Origin: Gremmenia infestans
Taxonomy: Eukaryota; Ascomycota; Leotiomycetes; Helotiales; Hamatocanthoscyphaceae
NCBI GenBank assembly: GCA_032629725.1
Contig: JAFEVB010000022.1
Location: 806,001-870,000, forward strand
Reading direction: 5' to 3'
DNA: 64,000 nt
A program made the translations under genes and the position numbers. Every line of letters begins with the position of its first letter. Position 1 is the stretch's first letter. The notes below the pieces were generated by a model. The model had not been told where the DNA came from. It saw only the letters and a program-made list of their open reading frames with translations, and ran no database searches. Positions 23,445-35,110 of the stretch are shown in pieces.

Positions 23445-26268
23445 ACCATGGCAAGAAGTATTTTACTCTGAAAAAGGTCCCAAACGTCCATCGGCCCGTC
23501 CAATTTTAAAAAGAGGAATTCCAGTATCAGATACACACGGCATAGCACGCTTACCAAGATCTCCTTTCATTGCGGACATCCTGTTCTTGATTACCCAAGG
23601 TATTTGCTTGATACCAAAGAGGCGGTTCTTGCAGTTCATGGAGTACTATACTTCAAACCCGCCATCAAAACCTCACCCACCACCTATCGGATTTTAGTTT
23701 TACAAAACATTTCAAACCTAATAGGATTTTTCAAAAGGAATGAATACTACGATTCTTCTACTATGCTGATCTATCTACAAAATTTCTACTAATTTTCCTC
23801 ATCCCGTCTACGTCCATCCCTCTGTGGATTATCTCGATTGCAGACTATCTGTATACCACTTTGGACTACACGCTGATATTCGAAGAAGATGTTTCCCTCC
23901 TGACAACGATATTTTCCAATCCAGTCGTCATTACGCCCGAGATGTCGACACTGGCGCTTCCCCCCCCTATGCAACTGTGCCTGGCTTTCAGTTGCTAGTT
24001 GATGATGGCGTAGTTGATCACAGGGCCCTTCGATCGTCTCTCAGCTGCATGCGACGAGTCTTGGAAGTTGGAGCAGACGAAATTTACTTCAAGTGAGGGG
24101 GCGGGATCAGAGCTGTACGGAAATAGAAATACAAGACAGCCAGCAAAAACTCTAGGAAATAAGCAATTTGACTCGAGTTTCTGCGAAATTGTACTGCTCG
24201 TTGAAAAAGCTGGCAGCTTCAAATGACACTCTAGCGTGAAAGAAGAGAGATAAGGTCATACTATACTCGTAGCTGACTGAGGTTTGATTCAGTTTAGTAG
24301 GTAAGGTAGTGTTTAACACCGGGGAAAGGGGCCAGCGGTCCGCAAACTAACCTCCCCGGAGCGTGCTTAGCTAGGATCCTAGCTGACAGAAAAGGATTTG
24401 GCTATTCTGTAGTAAGGTATTGTTTCTAAATCCATCCATTGGCTGAGCCTCCGTAATAATACGCATTCCAAGCAATGAGATAACACTACGTAGCACACAC
24501 ATCGTTAGTTTCTCCTAGGGTGCCTCGGCTCGGGTGCTTGTACACGACAAGGCCAAGCAAGCTGGCAAGCTAGAAGCAGAGGAATGCTTCTAGCGCATGC
24601 ATGCACGCATGTAAACAAGAAAGCAAGGCGCCATCATGCAGAAACAAAAGAGGGTGCATGACCCCAGCTTTCTGTGGTGGCACATGAGCCTCAAGAAGTG
24701 GAGATACCGGACAGCACTGCAAGTACACTGCGAGACCGGAGGAGAGGCGGGACGGTATGCTATGGACGGGGCTGTGCTGGGAGTACTACTCAGTAAACAG
24801 TGGTAGGTTAGCCTTGTGTGTTTAAATAAAGGTCTCACTGAGGTACAAAGCTAACGGCTGGCGGCGGTCGCCGGTACTGTATGGAGGATTATTTGTGACT
24901 CAACTACTGATAGCCACCTGGGCAGACAGTACAGTACAGTAGAAAGAAGACTAGAGAATACAAGACGTGGTCAAAATTTATCGTTTCTACGAGTAAAGCC
25001 GAGCAACTCCTTCCTTGTACTCGGTCAGACGTTCTCACCGGTGGCATGAACTCAATTGATTACCAACAAAAGTTGCTTAGATACGAGTATCGACAGTCGT
25101 TCATCTCTGCTCTGTGCGATGTGTAACGTTATTAATCATCTGGATATAGGTAGGTAGCTATCTGGATGCCCTGCCCTTTCTCATAGATCTTGCAAATGAA
25201 GAGACTCGTCAGGTAACACCGATGCCACCCGCCTCGCCAAATCAAGGGGGAGGGGTGTAAAGCGGACGAATGTGGATACAGCCACCCCGATAATGTGGTG
25301 TGGTTGCAAGCCAAGCGAGGAATATTTTAACGACACAGCCGGAAATGGCTCTTTCCACCCTCACGCCCAGCTTTGGGAAAAGTGAGGCATCCGGCACCAA
25401 GATGGGATGATTGGAGCGACGCAACGCAGCCTCGTCTGGAGCTGAAGAAAGTCCCCTACACGGGTTCCGTTCCTATTCGACAATGGCAAGCTTGCTAAGC
25501 GTAGGAGCCGGTAAAGCAGACCCCTACCTACCTCCCTCCCCCTCCCCCTCCCCTCCCTTTGCATCTGAAAGTAAGCAATTGCCCAGATCTACCTGCGGAG
25601 CGTACCTAGGTATGCCCGCCTGCTCTCCTGGGCGTTGCATTGCATCATGCTATTCTGCGATGACGGAGTTACTCCAGCGCACTCCTTCAGAAATCGCTAA
25701 CTTGAGATATCAATGCCGATACTCGGGGTTCTTGTGAAGCCAGCTGATTGAAACGTGTACTCCAATCCTCCGGGCAGTGGCCAGCGTTCTGTGTCGGCTC
25801 AAGAAGTCTCTCGGAGAGATGAGGGGTAGTCCCCAGATATAAGAAGACCTATTCCCTTGGGAACTTTTCCTTCAAAAGCTTTCATCATTACAGCCATTTA
25901 AACTTAACTATTATACTATACTATATTTTTTTATTGTAAAACAAACCGCCCTCATTGCACACCAGTTATCTTCCCAGCCTTACCCAGCCTTGCCCAGTCT
26001 TATACTGTATACACAAAGCAGCACTCATTCATCAACTTTGAAGGTCCTGCTTTGTCCCGATACATCATAAACTATTGCTGCTTTTTGTATTTCATCTGGC
26101 CCCCGTAGACCTCTTTCAGGGCTGCAACCAATCTCCAAACTGTCTTCTTTACTTCTCAGCCTTATCATTTCACAGCGCATGCCAGCCTCGTAAGCTATAC
26201 TCCCATCCCTATTGCTATTTGATACTTACAACCACAGCTTTCTCTGGCCCCTCCGTCCTATTCCCAAC
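23445..26268. other. Long intergenic block with pyrimidine-rich leader
   Basis: No supported gene in 2.8 kb. It contains GTAC-rich words (CAGTACAGTACAG near 24927) and a C/T tract near 25532-25560. From about 25860 the DNA becomes a CT-rich, AUG-poor leader with imperfect CCCAGCCTTA repeats near 25974-26001, which looks like a long 5' UTR of the next gene. A TATA-like ATATAAG is at about 25836. Confidence 0.5.
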
Positions 26269-27015
26269 ATGTCTTCCCCTGACTACAACCGTATTGAAGA
26301 TACCCGTCTCGAGTACGGGGACACGGATCAATTTACCTGTCCTCGCTGCTTCAAGACGATATCTGCTTCTCGCCCCCCCGTCTTCAACTCGGACAACTGC
26401 TCCTGCGTCGAAGTATCAGTCTATAACGGCGCCATGCAACGCACCCACCCCTCTCCATACGAGCGAACCCCATGGTACGAGTACGAGTACCAGCTCCAAG
26501 CTTCACCACGCATGTATCCGTACCAACCCGAATCCTACGCATCGTCCAACCACTCGGCCCCCTCTCCCGAAGGCGTGGAGAATGCTTTACCCAACATGAC
26601 CATCTCCAATGACTTCCTACCCCTGTGTCCGGAAACAGGTCTCAACGAGGTACAGCACCGCCGCTCCTCTTCCTTCACGACCGATATGTCGTACCAGATG
26701 CGCCGCTTCCTCGTCGAGCAAGAATCCCACCACCCCGCATGCGCACCACCGACACCTCCATCCCCATCAAGCTTCCTCGCACAGGAAACTCATATCCTCT
26801 CCACCAAACCCCAGCGGAAGGGAAAGGGAAGCAGGGAGAGCATGAAGAGCCGCCAGAGTTCCGGGAGTGGCGACATGAGCTATACCGGGTACGGCGCCGA
26901 TGATTTTACTGCTACTGGTGCTTGGGCTTGCGAGCATGTGGATGTGGAGCTGTATCAGGAGAATCAGTATGCGATGACTTTGAGCGGGCTTTCTGCGCTT
27001 GTTATGGAAGAGTGA
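26269..27015 (+). CDS. Unrecognised 248-residue protein with Cys-rich N-terminus
   Basis: A single-exon frame starts at an ATG with an AACATG context after a long CT-rich leader. I do not recognise a family. Near the N-terminus, FTCPRCFKTISA and then DNCSCVEVSV give a C-x2-C ... C-x-C arrangement that could bind one zinc ion. The rest is rich in Ser, Pro, Tyr and Gln and looks disordered, except RRSSSFTTDMSYQMRRFLVE. The C-terminus is ACEHVDVELYQENQY and ends VMEE. Coding support comes from length, start context and lack of a better frame, so confidence is moderate. An orphan developmental or stress protein is possible but not shown. Confidence 0.65.
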   Translation: MSSPDYNRIEDTRLEYGDTDQFTCPRCFKTISASRPPVFNSDNCSCVEVSVYNGAMQRTHPSPYERTPWYEYEYQLQASPRMYPYQPESYASSNHSAPSPEGVENALPNMTISNDFLPLCPETGLNEVQHRRSSSFTTDMSYQMRRFLVEQESHHPACAPPTPPSPSSFLAQETHILSTKPQRKGKGSRESMKSRQSSGSGDMSYTGYGADDFTATGAWACEHVDVELYQENQYAMTLSGLSALVMEE

Positions 27016-27859
27016 TTTGGGACGACACGCTTTCACATCCCATCCCTTCCTTCCTTGTGTCACGGAGTTTAGGTGGGTTATTTGTTTGTGGATTGATTGA
27101 TTGTGCGAGTTTTACGAGAATATGATATGACTGTACGACTGGACGAGTGAGTGTATGAATGGATGAGATACCCGGAGCATCAACGACTTTCTTTCATTTA
27201 GTCTCTCTTGGGATTTGGAATCTTGCAAGTTGGCGCAAGCTTGGGGTTTGGCATGTTATGTTTTATCTTGAGTGTACGAATATATATGGTGGTACAGTAC
27301 ACAGTGGCTCAGGTCTGGAATTATGGTTGGCTAGTGGCGTTAGGAGTACTGATTCAGGAGTCATGGGTCTTGGGTTTACGTTGCTTCTGGAGCCTACAGG
27401 AGCTCAGCTGTCGATTCAAGAATATATACAAAGATCTATAAACAAGCTATGGATTCCCACAGAACGTGTGCATTAAATTTTAAGTTAATTTTGCTTCTAC
27501 TCAATAGCTTCGGGGAGAGGTCGCCTGCAAGGCAATACGTAAAAGCCAGGCCTTGAAATCACTAACATCACATTCTTTCACGTTAAGTTAATTTCCTTGT
27601 CACAACAAGAAAGTATAAACAGAGCAGAGATCAAACAATTTCTTATCAAAGGACTTTTTACGATTGTGAATTTACATTCAAGAGATGATGCTGCTATGAG
27701 AGGAAGCCGCCATTCTTCCCGCAAAATATAACCTTGCCCCATCCATGTAGCGTCTCAAGATAACGCCGCCCAATGTCGCGCACTTATTTTTCTTATTCTT
27801 AATCATCTCCTTTCGGGATAATTAGGATATATCCTTCCTCAGCCTCTCCTCTGACGATT
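27016..27859. other. Convergent intergenic, no feature seen
   Basis: About 840 bp between the 3' ends of the hypothetical gene and the SURF4 gene. No coding signal; presumably 3' UTRs. Confidence 0.4.
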
Positions 27860-28999
27860 TTAGTAGACCTTCTTCTTCTCGTCGATGCTGTATTTGCCTG
27901 GGCCGCTGTTTACGAGTAGGAGGAGACCACCAACGATGGAGAGAATTTGGAAGAAATCGTACTTGGCGAAATCCTTGTGGGGGTGGTGTTCGTGGAGCTA
28001 GAGAATAAGTTAGCCAGGTTTCGAATCTAAAAGGTTTGGGGATACTTACAGTCCAGAAGTTATTGACAAGTAGATTGAAGATGCTCAAAATGACAACAAG
28101 CATGATAGCGCTGAACTTTGCCTTGAAGCCCACGACTACCATGACACAGGCCACGAAGCCCAAAGCCGCAACGATGACTCTCCAGATGCTCCACGTGCCG
28201 CTGAAAACAAAGCCGATGAAGAGGAAGATCAGTAGGACACGGCCCGCGAGCTGGAAGTACATCTTGCGATCCTTCTCGTCGACCGATGGTAAGCCAGCGA
28301 AGGCCTTTGATTTGCGAACCCATGAATCGGACAGCACCATCAACAAGCCACCCATGACGGACAAATTACGCAGGAAGAAGTTGAGGTCGAAAATGAGGCC
28401 GTATCCAAGCGCCTGTGTGACAACTACCCCGATGAGCCCACCCACTGCGTAGTCTGAGTATTTCCGGGCAATAACGAGAGTCGAACAGGAGATCATGGCG
28501 AGGACGTTAACGATTAGGAAGAGGTGGGTAAGACCGGTTGGAACTGCAGAAATGACGTTAGCATTGTAGAGGGATACTGGGAAGGGGGGTGTCGTACTTT
28601 TGCGCCAGTCGTGGAGGTATAGTAGTTGATCGTTCCATTGTGTAATGATTCGAAGCGCATCTTCGAGGAACGTCACAACGATGAGGAATCGCCCAATTGC
28701 TGGTAAATAACTACAGAACACACGTATTAGCATATATATATATTTTGACAAGACACAAGTGCTCCAAAGGTTCAATTCTTTGTTGGGCTTTGGAGGCGGG
28801 GTGGGTGGTATGTGTTGGGGGGAAATACGTACGGTTTGACAGGGTCGCTGAGAGTGTCCAGGAAATCCTCAATCTTGCTCGTTTGCTCCCGTATCTGGTC
28901 GAGGGGGCTCGGATCTTGGTTGTCACCTCTAGAGGGACCTCCGAATGAGGTATTCTGGGACCCCAGATTATATCCTGCCGTGCCACGGATTTGTGCCAT
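27860..28999 (-). CDS. ERV29: SURF4/Erv29 family ER cargo receptor
   Basis: Multi-pass membrane protein that packages soluble cargo into COPII vesicles and cycles between ER and Golgi. Minus-strand exons 28999-28833, 28710-28050 and 27997-27860 join in phase to give 321 residues, the usual family length. A soluble N-terminus (QIREQTSKIEDFLDTLSDP) leads into YLPAIGRFLIVVTFLEDALR, the SURF4 signature. Several hydrophobic helices follow, including SDYAVGGLIGVVVTQALGYG and DLNFFLRNLSVMGGLLMVLS. The tail ends KKKVY, so Lys at -3 and -4 form a KKxx COPI retrieval signal; this signal is created only by the last exon. Confidence 0.95.
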
Positions 29000-29890
29000 T
29001 GTCGCAGTCCTGCTGGAGGAGCACCTAATCCTTTGGCTTGGTGACGATTCAAATTGATATCCAGAAGGCCTGAGACCAAGAAGTCCAATTTGCGAAGGTG
29101 ATAGGCGCGACGGGAGAGGGAAGGAAGTGGTTGGGGAAGGAACGAGGTGGTTGAATTCTTAAGCTTGTGTCTGGCTTGGACTCGGGTAGTGTAGACACCT
29201 GGTCTTTTGGACCGGATGCGGCAGAAGCCTGCGGGTGGCTTTGCGCAGACAGTACAGTAGTACCGTATGATGCGCTTTGCAGGCCGAGGTTCTATAAATA
29301 ATCTGTGATTGAATGTGAACACTTGATTGAATTCTGAGACTTTGGAATATTATTTTTGTCTCAAAAATTGTTTAGTTTTCACAGCGAGTAAACCTCACTT
29401 CACATTAAATATATATATTTTTCTGGCACCTGTTTCATTCAATTCTCTATTGCTAATCTTTGTGACACGTACCCTTACAGACAGCTCGAACTTCACTTCA
29501 CATCACATATTTGCATTTTCTGGCATCTGTCTTGTTTTTGTTTTTATTTCTTTGTTGCAAATCTTTGTGACTCGTGCAGACAGCTCGGAGCCTCGCTCGC
29601 TCCACACTCCCCCCACAATCCCTAACCCCACTTGAGACATTCAGAGTCTGATTCGCAGCCAGAAGGACACGGAAGTCGATCCCATGCCTATCCCATAAAA
29701 TCTTAGCCGCAACTCCCAGGCCTCTTAATTTTGGCCACAAATTACCCTCAATCCCGCAAGGCACCACCCGTGATCTGAATCGACTTAAGTATATTTCAAG
29801 GGATGTGGGACATTCTCCTCGTCCACTATTACTCATTCAGCAGTGCCTCCAGTCTCCAGGATATAATCTTTTGCGTCTACATGCAATCCC
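29000..29890. other. Intergenic, no feature seen
   Basis: 890 bp upstream of the SURF4 start and downstream of the verprolin stop, both on the minus strand. AT-rich repeats of the type TTTCTGGCA(C/T)CTGT occur twice (near 29421 and 29518), inside a longer imperfect duplication of about 60-80 bp. Confidence 0.45.
29405..29590. repeat. Imperfect direct duplication
   Basis: Two segments, about 29410-29500 and 29508-29590, share TTTTCTGGCA(C/T)CTGT, then TTCT-TTGCTAATCTTTGTGAC against TTGTTGCAAATCTTTGTGAC, then CAGACAGCTCG. The spacing is about 96-118 bp. This looks like a diverged tandem duplication in non-coding DNA. Confidence 0.55.
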
Positions 29891-31332
29891 TCAGTGAAAA
29901 GCGCTTAGGTCCAATGGCACACTACTTCCACGACCTGCTCTGTATTTCTTTGGCCCTCCAATAAACTCCCTCGGCTTCGGCAGTATTTTTTCATCCTGGA
30001 ATTTCCACCTTGAGTCATTTATGACCACACTCCGTGTTGGTTCCGATGTCCTGCTCGGACTGGGGCTTTTAGGAAGACTACCATTCGAGGATAACGTGTA
30101 AGAACTTGGATCTAACATTGATCTAATTGGTTGCTGGGCAGGAGGCGGCCTTGTACTTGGTGGGGGTGGTGCTGATGTTGGAGGTGAGGGTGCGCGGAAT
30201 GATGGGGTTGATGAGGGTGGAGGAGGTGGCGGCGGTGCGGCGGCTGGTGATGCTTGTCCTGCTGCTCGTATAGCTGCTTGCATAGCCAGGCTTTGACCAG
30301 CTCCATTGGTAGGTGGTGAAGTCGGAGGCGGAGGTGGTGGTGGTGGGGGTGGTTGTGAGCGAGACGCATGCCCAATGGGTGGTCTCGGGGCCGATGGAGG
30401 AGGGGCTGCTGGTGGCGGGGGAGCGGAAGATGGCGGAGGTGGAGGTGCTTGAGGTGCCTGGGGAGGTGCTTGAGGAGGTGCTTGAGGTGCCTGTGGAGGT
30501 GGAGCAGAAGGCTTTCTCATGCTTGGGCGAGCCGGAGGTTTCTTCCCTATTGGGGGAGGGGGTCCTTTCATAGAGGCAGAAGACATTGGTCTTTGTGCAT
30601 TAAGTCCAGGAGTTTTCCGTAGATTTGCTATTGAAGGATTGAAAGCGGGAGGACCTGGTGCACTTTGTGCTGGTCTAGGAGGTGGTCCTGTGGGCGGTTT
30701 CGGTGCTGCCATAGCAGGAGGTTTGGGTGCAGAAGTTCGTGATGACTCTGGATCCGAGGTATAGGAAGACTCGCGATTTGCTGGGATAATATTAGCCAGG
30801 AGCTTCATGCGCATTCAGATGTCTAGCTAACCTCCTGTCTCAACGCCTCCTCCGCGCTTCTTCAATTTCGGCATCCCTCCAGCAAAAAGCCCGCCCAACT
30901 GCGGTGGTTGTTCCATCGAAGGAGCTCCTGCACTACTTTGATCGCTGTTGCTCCGAGCTCTATTTCCAGGAACCGGTGGTGCAAGTCCTCCGGGAGGTCG
31001 TGGCGCTCCCGGAACAGCAGGGGCTCCTCCTAATGGTGATGGTCCTGAACCTCCTGAGACTGCCCCTACTATCGGCGCCGAACGATCGTTTGTGACTGTT
31101 TTTTTGAGTGCTTTTCCCTTGGAGATATCTGAAAGTAAGGCTCCCTGCGAATACGTTAGCGAAATGAAGAGACTTGTAAGCCTAGGAAGTCTCCAGGCAT
31201 AGCTACGGTTGATGGGGGCTTCACCCTGTTCCCAGCTGGGGCTCTCGACCCTCCTGGCGGTGGTGGAGGCGGGGGCGGTGGGCCTCCCATCATTGGCGGG
31301 GGAGGTGGAGGTGGAGGAGGTGGTGGAGGCAT
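29891..31332 (-). CDS. VRP1: Verprolin/WIP-family actin-regulatory protein
   Basis: Binds actin and Las17/WASP and promotes Arp2/3-dependent actin patch assembly at endocytic sites. Minus-strand exons 31332-31225, 31144-30832 and 30780-29891, phases agreeing, give 436 residues. The start is a polyproline run after the initiator Met. The WH2 actin-binding motif is rebuilt at the first splice: GNR|GALLSDISKGKALKKTV. Proline-rich tracts with APPQAPP-type repeats fill the centre. The C-terminal WASP-binding segment holds DSRWKFQDEKILPKPREF, the WIP-type WH1-binding motif. It diverges from the mitochondrial gene at 31763. Confidence 0.93.
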
Positions 31333-31762
31333 GGTGGGTATTTTTATGTAGTCGAATGAATGTTGTTGATGCCGTCGTAGTTATTGACCGGTAAAACAAG
31401 AGGGCATCGGGCGAGAAGTCGGGAAGGAGGGTTATTCGTTATTGTTGCACCATAAGAGAAATGACAGAATGACAAAAGTGAACCCAAAATACAATTACCC
31501 CGATCAGATCAGGAAGATTCGCGGTCCTTTTCAAACAGCAAAGATATTGAGTTGCCTAGAGCTTCAAATGTCTTCAACTCGCGGCCTCTAACTGTCCTGT
31601 CGTCACTCGCGTGGCTGGCTCAGCCTCAAATTTAGTCAGCGTGCAGGACAAGAGCTGTGGAGTGGAGGTGAGTGGAGTGGAGCTCAGGGAATAGCTCAAC
31701 CTCACAATATCGAACGACAGTCAGCCATTGATTGTCATTCGAGATTCTGCACTCCCCAAACA
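31333..31762. promoter_or_regulatory. Divergent region between verprolin and a mitochondrial protein gene
   Basis: 430 bp that must carry both promoters. It contains imperfect repeats of GTGGAGTGGAG(G/C) near 31657-31684. No TATA box was recognised. Confidence 0.4.
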
Positions 31763-33019
31763 ATGTCCAAATGCACTCTACGACCCCGGGCGGATATATG
31801 CCATCTCTGCGACTTTGTGATATCCCGACAATCTCTTTCTAGACGACCAATCCGAACACAAAAGTCCTTGAATACTGTCCGGGCAACCTTCCCCAGCTCC
31901 CGGCGAGCATACTCTCAAACAGTCCAACAACCTCAAGGGCAGCCAGGGATTATAAGCAGAAAGACTACGCAGCTTTTAGATGCTGCAAGGAAGGCCGTGG
32001 ATGGGCATACGACCAAGGCCGACCTTGACAAGGCATTCGAGGAAGTAAAAGTGATCGTAAATTCTCTCTTGAGTCTGGACAGGATACCTTCGGAGCAGGA
32101 GGCTCTCCAAGCATTGGAGCAGTGTGATATCTTGGCAATTACTCTTGTTGAAACGGTTTCGTTGGACAAGAAATACCGTGCAGCATCAGCCCTACTCTCC
32201 CTAGACGATACAGCCTTAAAGAGTGGCCAATCCCTCAAGTTGCCGCCTGCAACCAAAAGCATACAAAATGATTTATCGAATCTTGCCTTTTCTATCATCA
32301 CACATCCTCCGGTCTTCATAACGCCAAAAATCTTAGCTTTGTATGTACGCGTTCAGGCAACTTTGAAAAGGCCGGAAACCTTCCCCCAGGCGTTCAATCT
32401 ATATGCAAACAAACCAGTACCAGAAGAAGGTTCATCTCCAATTCGGTACCTGAGTCAGAAGCCAAACAAAGTTGCTAATGCAATTCCTCAAAATGTTGCG
32501 GATCTTGCTCTCCAAACCGCTATCGAAGCCAAACAATTGGTTGTAGCGATGGATATCGTCGAATTCTCATACGCCACGAAATCATTCCGCCGCGCCAAAT
32601 TCGTACGCAAAGGACTTCTTCCTGCGACAGGTGTAGCGATTTTTCCAGTTGCGGCGTACACTCTGGCATCGCAAGTGGCACTTATGCAAAATACGATGGA
32701 GACCACTATGGCTACGAATGTTGTATTTGCGGGGTTGCTAGCCTACGTTGGGTTTACTGGTACTATTGGCATTGTCGCTGTCACAACGGCGAATGATCAA
32801 ATGGATCGCGTAACCTGGACTCCAGGGCTTCCTTTGAACCAACGGTGGATTCGGGAAGAAGAACGCGCAGCAATTGATAGAATTGCTGGCGCTTGGGGAT
32901 TTCGGGAGGTCTGGCAAAGAGGGGAGGAAGAAGGCGAAGAATGGGAAGCTTTGAGGGAATGGATTGGCTTGAAGGGAATGATTCTCGACCGTACCTCACT
33001 GATGGACGGGATGGAGTAG
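31763..33019 (+). CDS. Predicted mitochondrial inner-membrane protein, family not recognised
   Basis: A single exon of 418 residues. The N-terminal ~55 residues are Arg/Ser-rich with almost no acidic residues (SRQSLSRRPIRTQKSLNTVR, then SSRRAYSQ), a mitochondrial presequence with a plausible R-A-Y cleavage site. A helical middle follows (AARKAVDGHTTKADLDKAFE). Near the C-terminus are two hydrophobic helices, ATGVAIFPVAAYTLASQVAL and NVVFAGLLAYVGFTGTIGIV, then the conserved-looking WTPGLPLNQRWIREEERAA. I cannot name the family. The arrangement suggests a membrane-anchored mitochondrial protein, possibly for gene expression or respiratory assembly; that role is a guess. Confidence 0.85.
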   Translation: MSKCTLRPRADICHLCDFVISRQSLSRRPIRTQKSLNTVRATFPSSRRAYSQTVQQPQGQPGIISRKTTQLLDAARKAVDGHTTKADLDKAFEEVKVIVNSLLSLDRIPSEQEALQALEQCDILAITLVETVSLDKKYRAASALLSLDDTALKSGQSLKLPPATKSIQNDLSNLAFSIITHPPVFITPKILALYVRVQATLKRPETFPQAFNLYANKPVPEEGSSPIRYLSQKPNKVANAIPQNVADLALQTAIEAKQLVVAMDIVEFSYATKSFRRAKFVRKGLLPATGVAIFPVAAYTLASQVALMQNTMETTMATNVVFAGLLAYVGFTGTIGIVAVTTANDQMDRVTWTPGLPLNQRWIREEERAAIDRIAGAWGFREVWQRGEEEGEEWEALREWIGLKGMILDRTSLMDGME

Positions 33020-34020
33020 GAAGTACATCATTCTGTAGGTGTTAGCATAGCACGCTATTGTTTCTCCGTTCAAAACTTCAACCGCATTTCCAACAGACCA
33101 CGCTAGACGTGCAAAGCGGCACTGATCATTATACCTTTATATATCCCATTCAGGGTAGGACATTGAGAACCAGGGCCGCATGTTTCATCAAGATAAGACT
33201 AGTATCCCCATGGAATTGGCATGGCCAGCTGAGTGAGCGGACAATGGTTGTGATAATCGGTATGTCGTGTTTTCCACTATGGTTCCTCTTATATGTCACT
33301 AAATAGTACAAGTAAGACTCGTTCTATCAGCGAAAATATATCTTGTTATGTGCTTCCCATGTCATTATTAATTCCACACTTTGTACGAATTTTGTTCTTG
33401 AATTATTGCCCTTACCGGAGCTGCCTTTCACGTCCCTTAGGGCCAAATATGTGCATATAGTCATGCCCATTTGCTACTGGTTTCATGGATGTAAAATTCT
33501 ATTTGAAGTTAACTTGCTAAGCTTACGAGGATACCTAGTCAGATTGCTGCCCCAATTTCTTCAAGCTTGGGAACAGAAAGCCGAGGTTCATCAGTACTGC
33601 CGACCGAGCTCATCAATATACACCCAAAGATACCACATAACCTTCGAGGGGAGCTGATATCATAGGGCTACTCCGCGACGGATCTTAGTAGAACACCCAA
33701 TCGTGAGCAGCAGTCCGGTACATTTCAGAGGCGATTCATCCATCTAGTCGACAAAGTGGCAATGGAGATGTTGCAGATCCTCATAGTAATAAGTGACTGA
33801 AAAAATAACACCCTTACCATTGGAGTAAGTCACGGAACAAAGCAATCCTTAATGTCCATGAGATTTGAGACATTTAGAAACAGAAACTGGTCGGAGCGAG
33901 CAGCATCAGCAGAATCATGCCAATAGTTATCCGTTATGCAGCAGGCCGTAGGGTATGGCAATACACAATGGTGCTGAATCATTTGATACATATCATCTAT
34001 TGTTTTGGTGCTACAGGAAA
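33020..34020. other. Convergent intergenic, no feature seen
   Basis: 1 kb between converging 3' ends. No frame with family motifs was found. Confidence 0.45.
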
Positions 34021-35110
34021 TTATGCTCTGCCAGCCTTGCCAGTCTGAATAATCTCACCCGTTAACCGCTCATCACTCCTCAGATTCGCCCATCCTTTTC
34101 CATCAGTCTTCGCCAGAGTAACCTCTAGTTTCGTTGGCACGATCCTGAATGATGAAGTAGCTGGATCGATCGAACCAAAGAGAGGGACTACGGCTTTGTA
34201 CCGCTTAGGAGGGCTGTCTGTTGTGGGGAGATCCAGAGAGAGCTCAGTAGGGCGGAATTCAACCGAAGCTTTGTCCTTGTCAATCTTCTTAAGGAAGAAA
34301 GACGCGGTTACCGTTGTGCCTGTTTGATAGTAGTCATGTCTGTAAACAATTGCTATTAGTATCATCTGCTTGACTTCCAGTGTGCAGTGAACATACCTAA
34401 CCGTCTCTAATAGCTCCTCCCCGCCAACATTACCACCCTTATTCTTATTCCCACTGCCGACAAACAAATGTCTATCCTTCGTCTTGCAACCCTCTATCTT
34501 CATAAACTCATCAAACTCCAAAACCCTCCGCTTGCAGCAAGTATAGCCCTTACTACCCTCGTGAAAAATCGGAGCTCCAGGATGGAAAACGCATTTCTCT
34601 ACTCCCCTCTCACCGCCCGTATATTGATATCCACATGCCTTCCGTCTACAGATCTTGCCCTTTGGGATCTCGAGGCTAGGATCGTCATCTTCTGACTCTG
34701 GTGGGGGAGGAGGCGGGGTAGCTGCAGGCTCTGGGACAGAAATAGGTGCTCGTGAAGGAGCTGGGGCAACTGGCTTGGTGGCCGGAATTGCGCTTCCTGA
34801 CATTTCGCCCTGCTTCTTCTCGATGGTTGGGGGCAGGTCGGTGGTGCTGTGCTTGCCCTTTGTGCATGGTTCGATACTGAGGAATTCGTCAAAGGTTAGG
34901 ACGCGTGGTTTACAGCATTTCCAACCTGGAGAAAATAGCACATTAGTTCTAAGTCATTATTTGGAGTATAATCATGGTATTTTTGCTATTGTGTAAGCTC
35001 TTACCTTTCTGCCCTTCATGAAAGATTGGTGGGCCGGGATGGTACAAACAGTCTTCGTCAGGATCGCTGTACATCTTGCCACAAGACTGGTGCACACATT
35101 TTTGCGCCAT
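34021..35110 (-). CDS. CHORD and CS domain protein (CHORDC1/RAR1 type)
   Basis: Zinc-binding Hsp90/Sgt1 co-chaperone family. Minus-strand exons 35110-35005, 34925-34397 and 34339-34021, all in phase, give 317 residues. CHORD1 starts at the N-terminus (QKCVHQSCGKMYSDPDEDC, then YHPGPPIFHEGQKGWKCC). A Pro/Ala linker leads to CHORD2 (ICRRKACGYQYTGG, then CVFHPGAPIFHEGSKGYTCC). A C-terminal CS domain follows from HDYYQTGTTVTASFFLKK to NLRSDERLTGEI. The first intron splits CHORD1 between GQK and GWKCC. It diverges from the glutaredoxin-like gene with 314 bp between the starts. Confidence 0.94.

Noticed and set aside
28768..28800. GGTTCAATTC resembling a tRNA B box
   Set aside because: It lies in the SURF4 intron without a partner A box or cloverleaf.
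28711..29322. 203-codon minus-strand frame over the SURF4 5' end
   Set aside because: Wrong frame for the SURF4 exon; SURF4 starts at 28999 in another frame.
30313..30622. Val/Glu- and Arg/Trp-rich plus-strand frames
   Set aside because: Antisense of the verprolin proline repeats; composition explained by the opposite strand.
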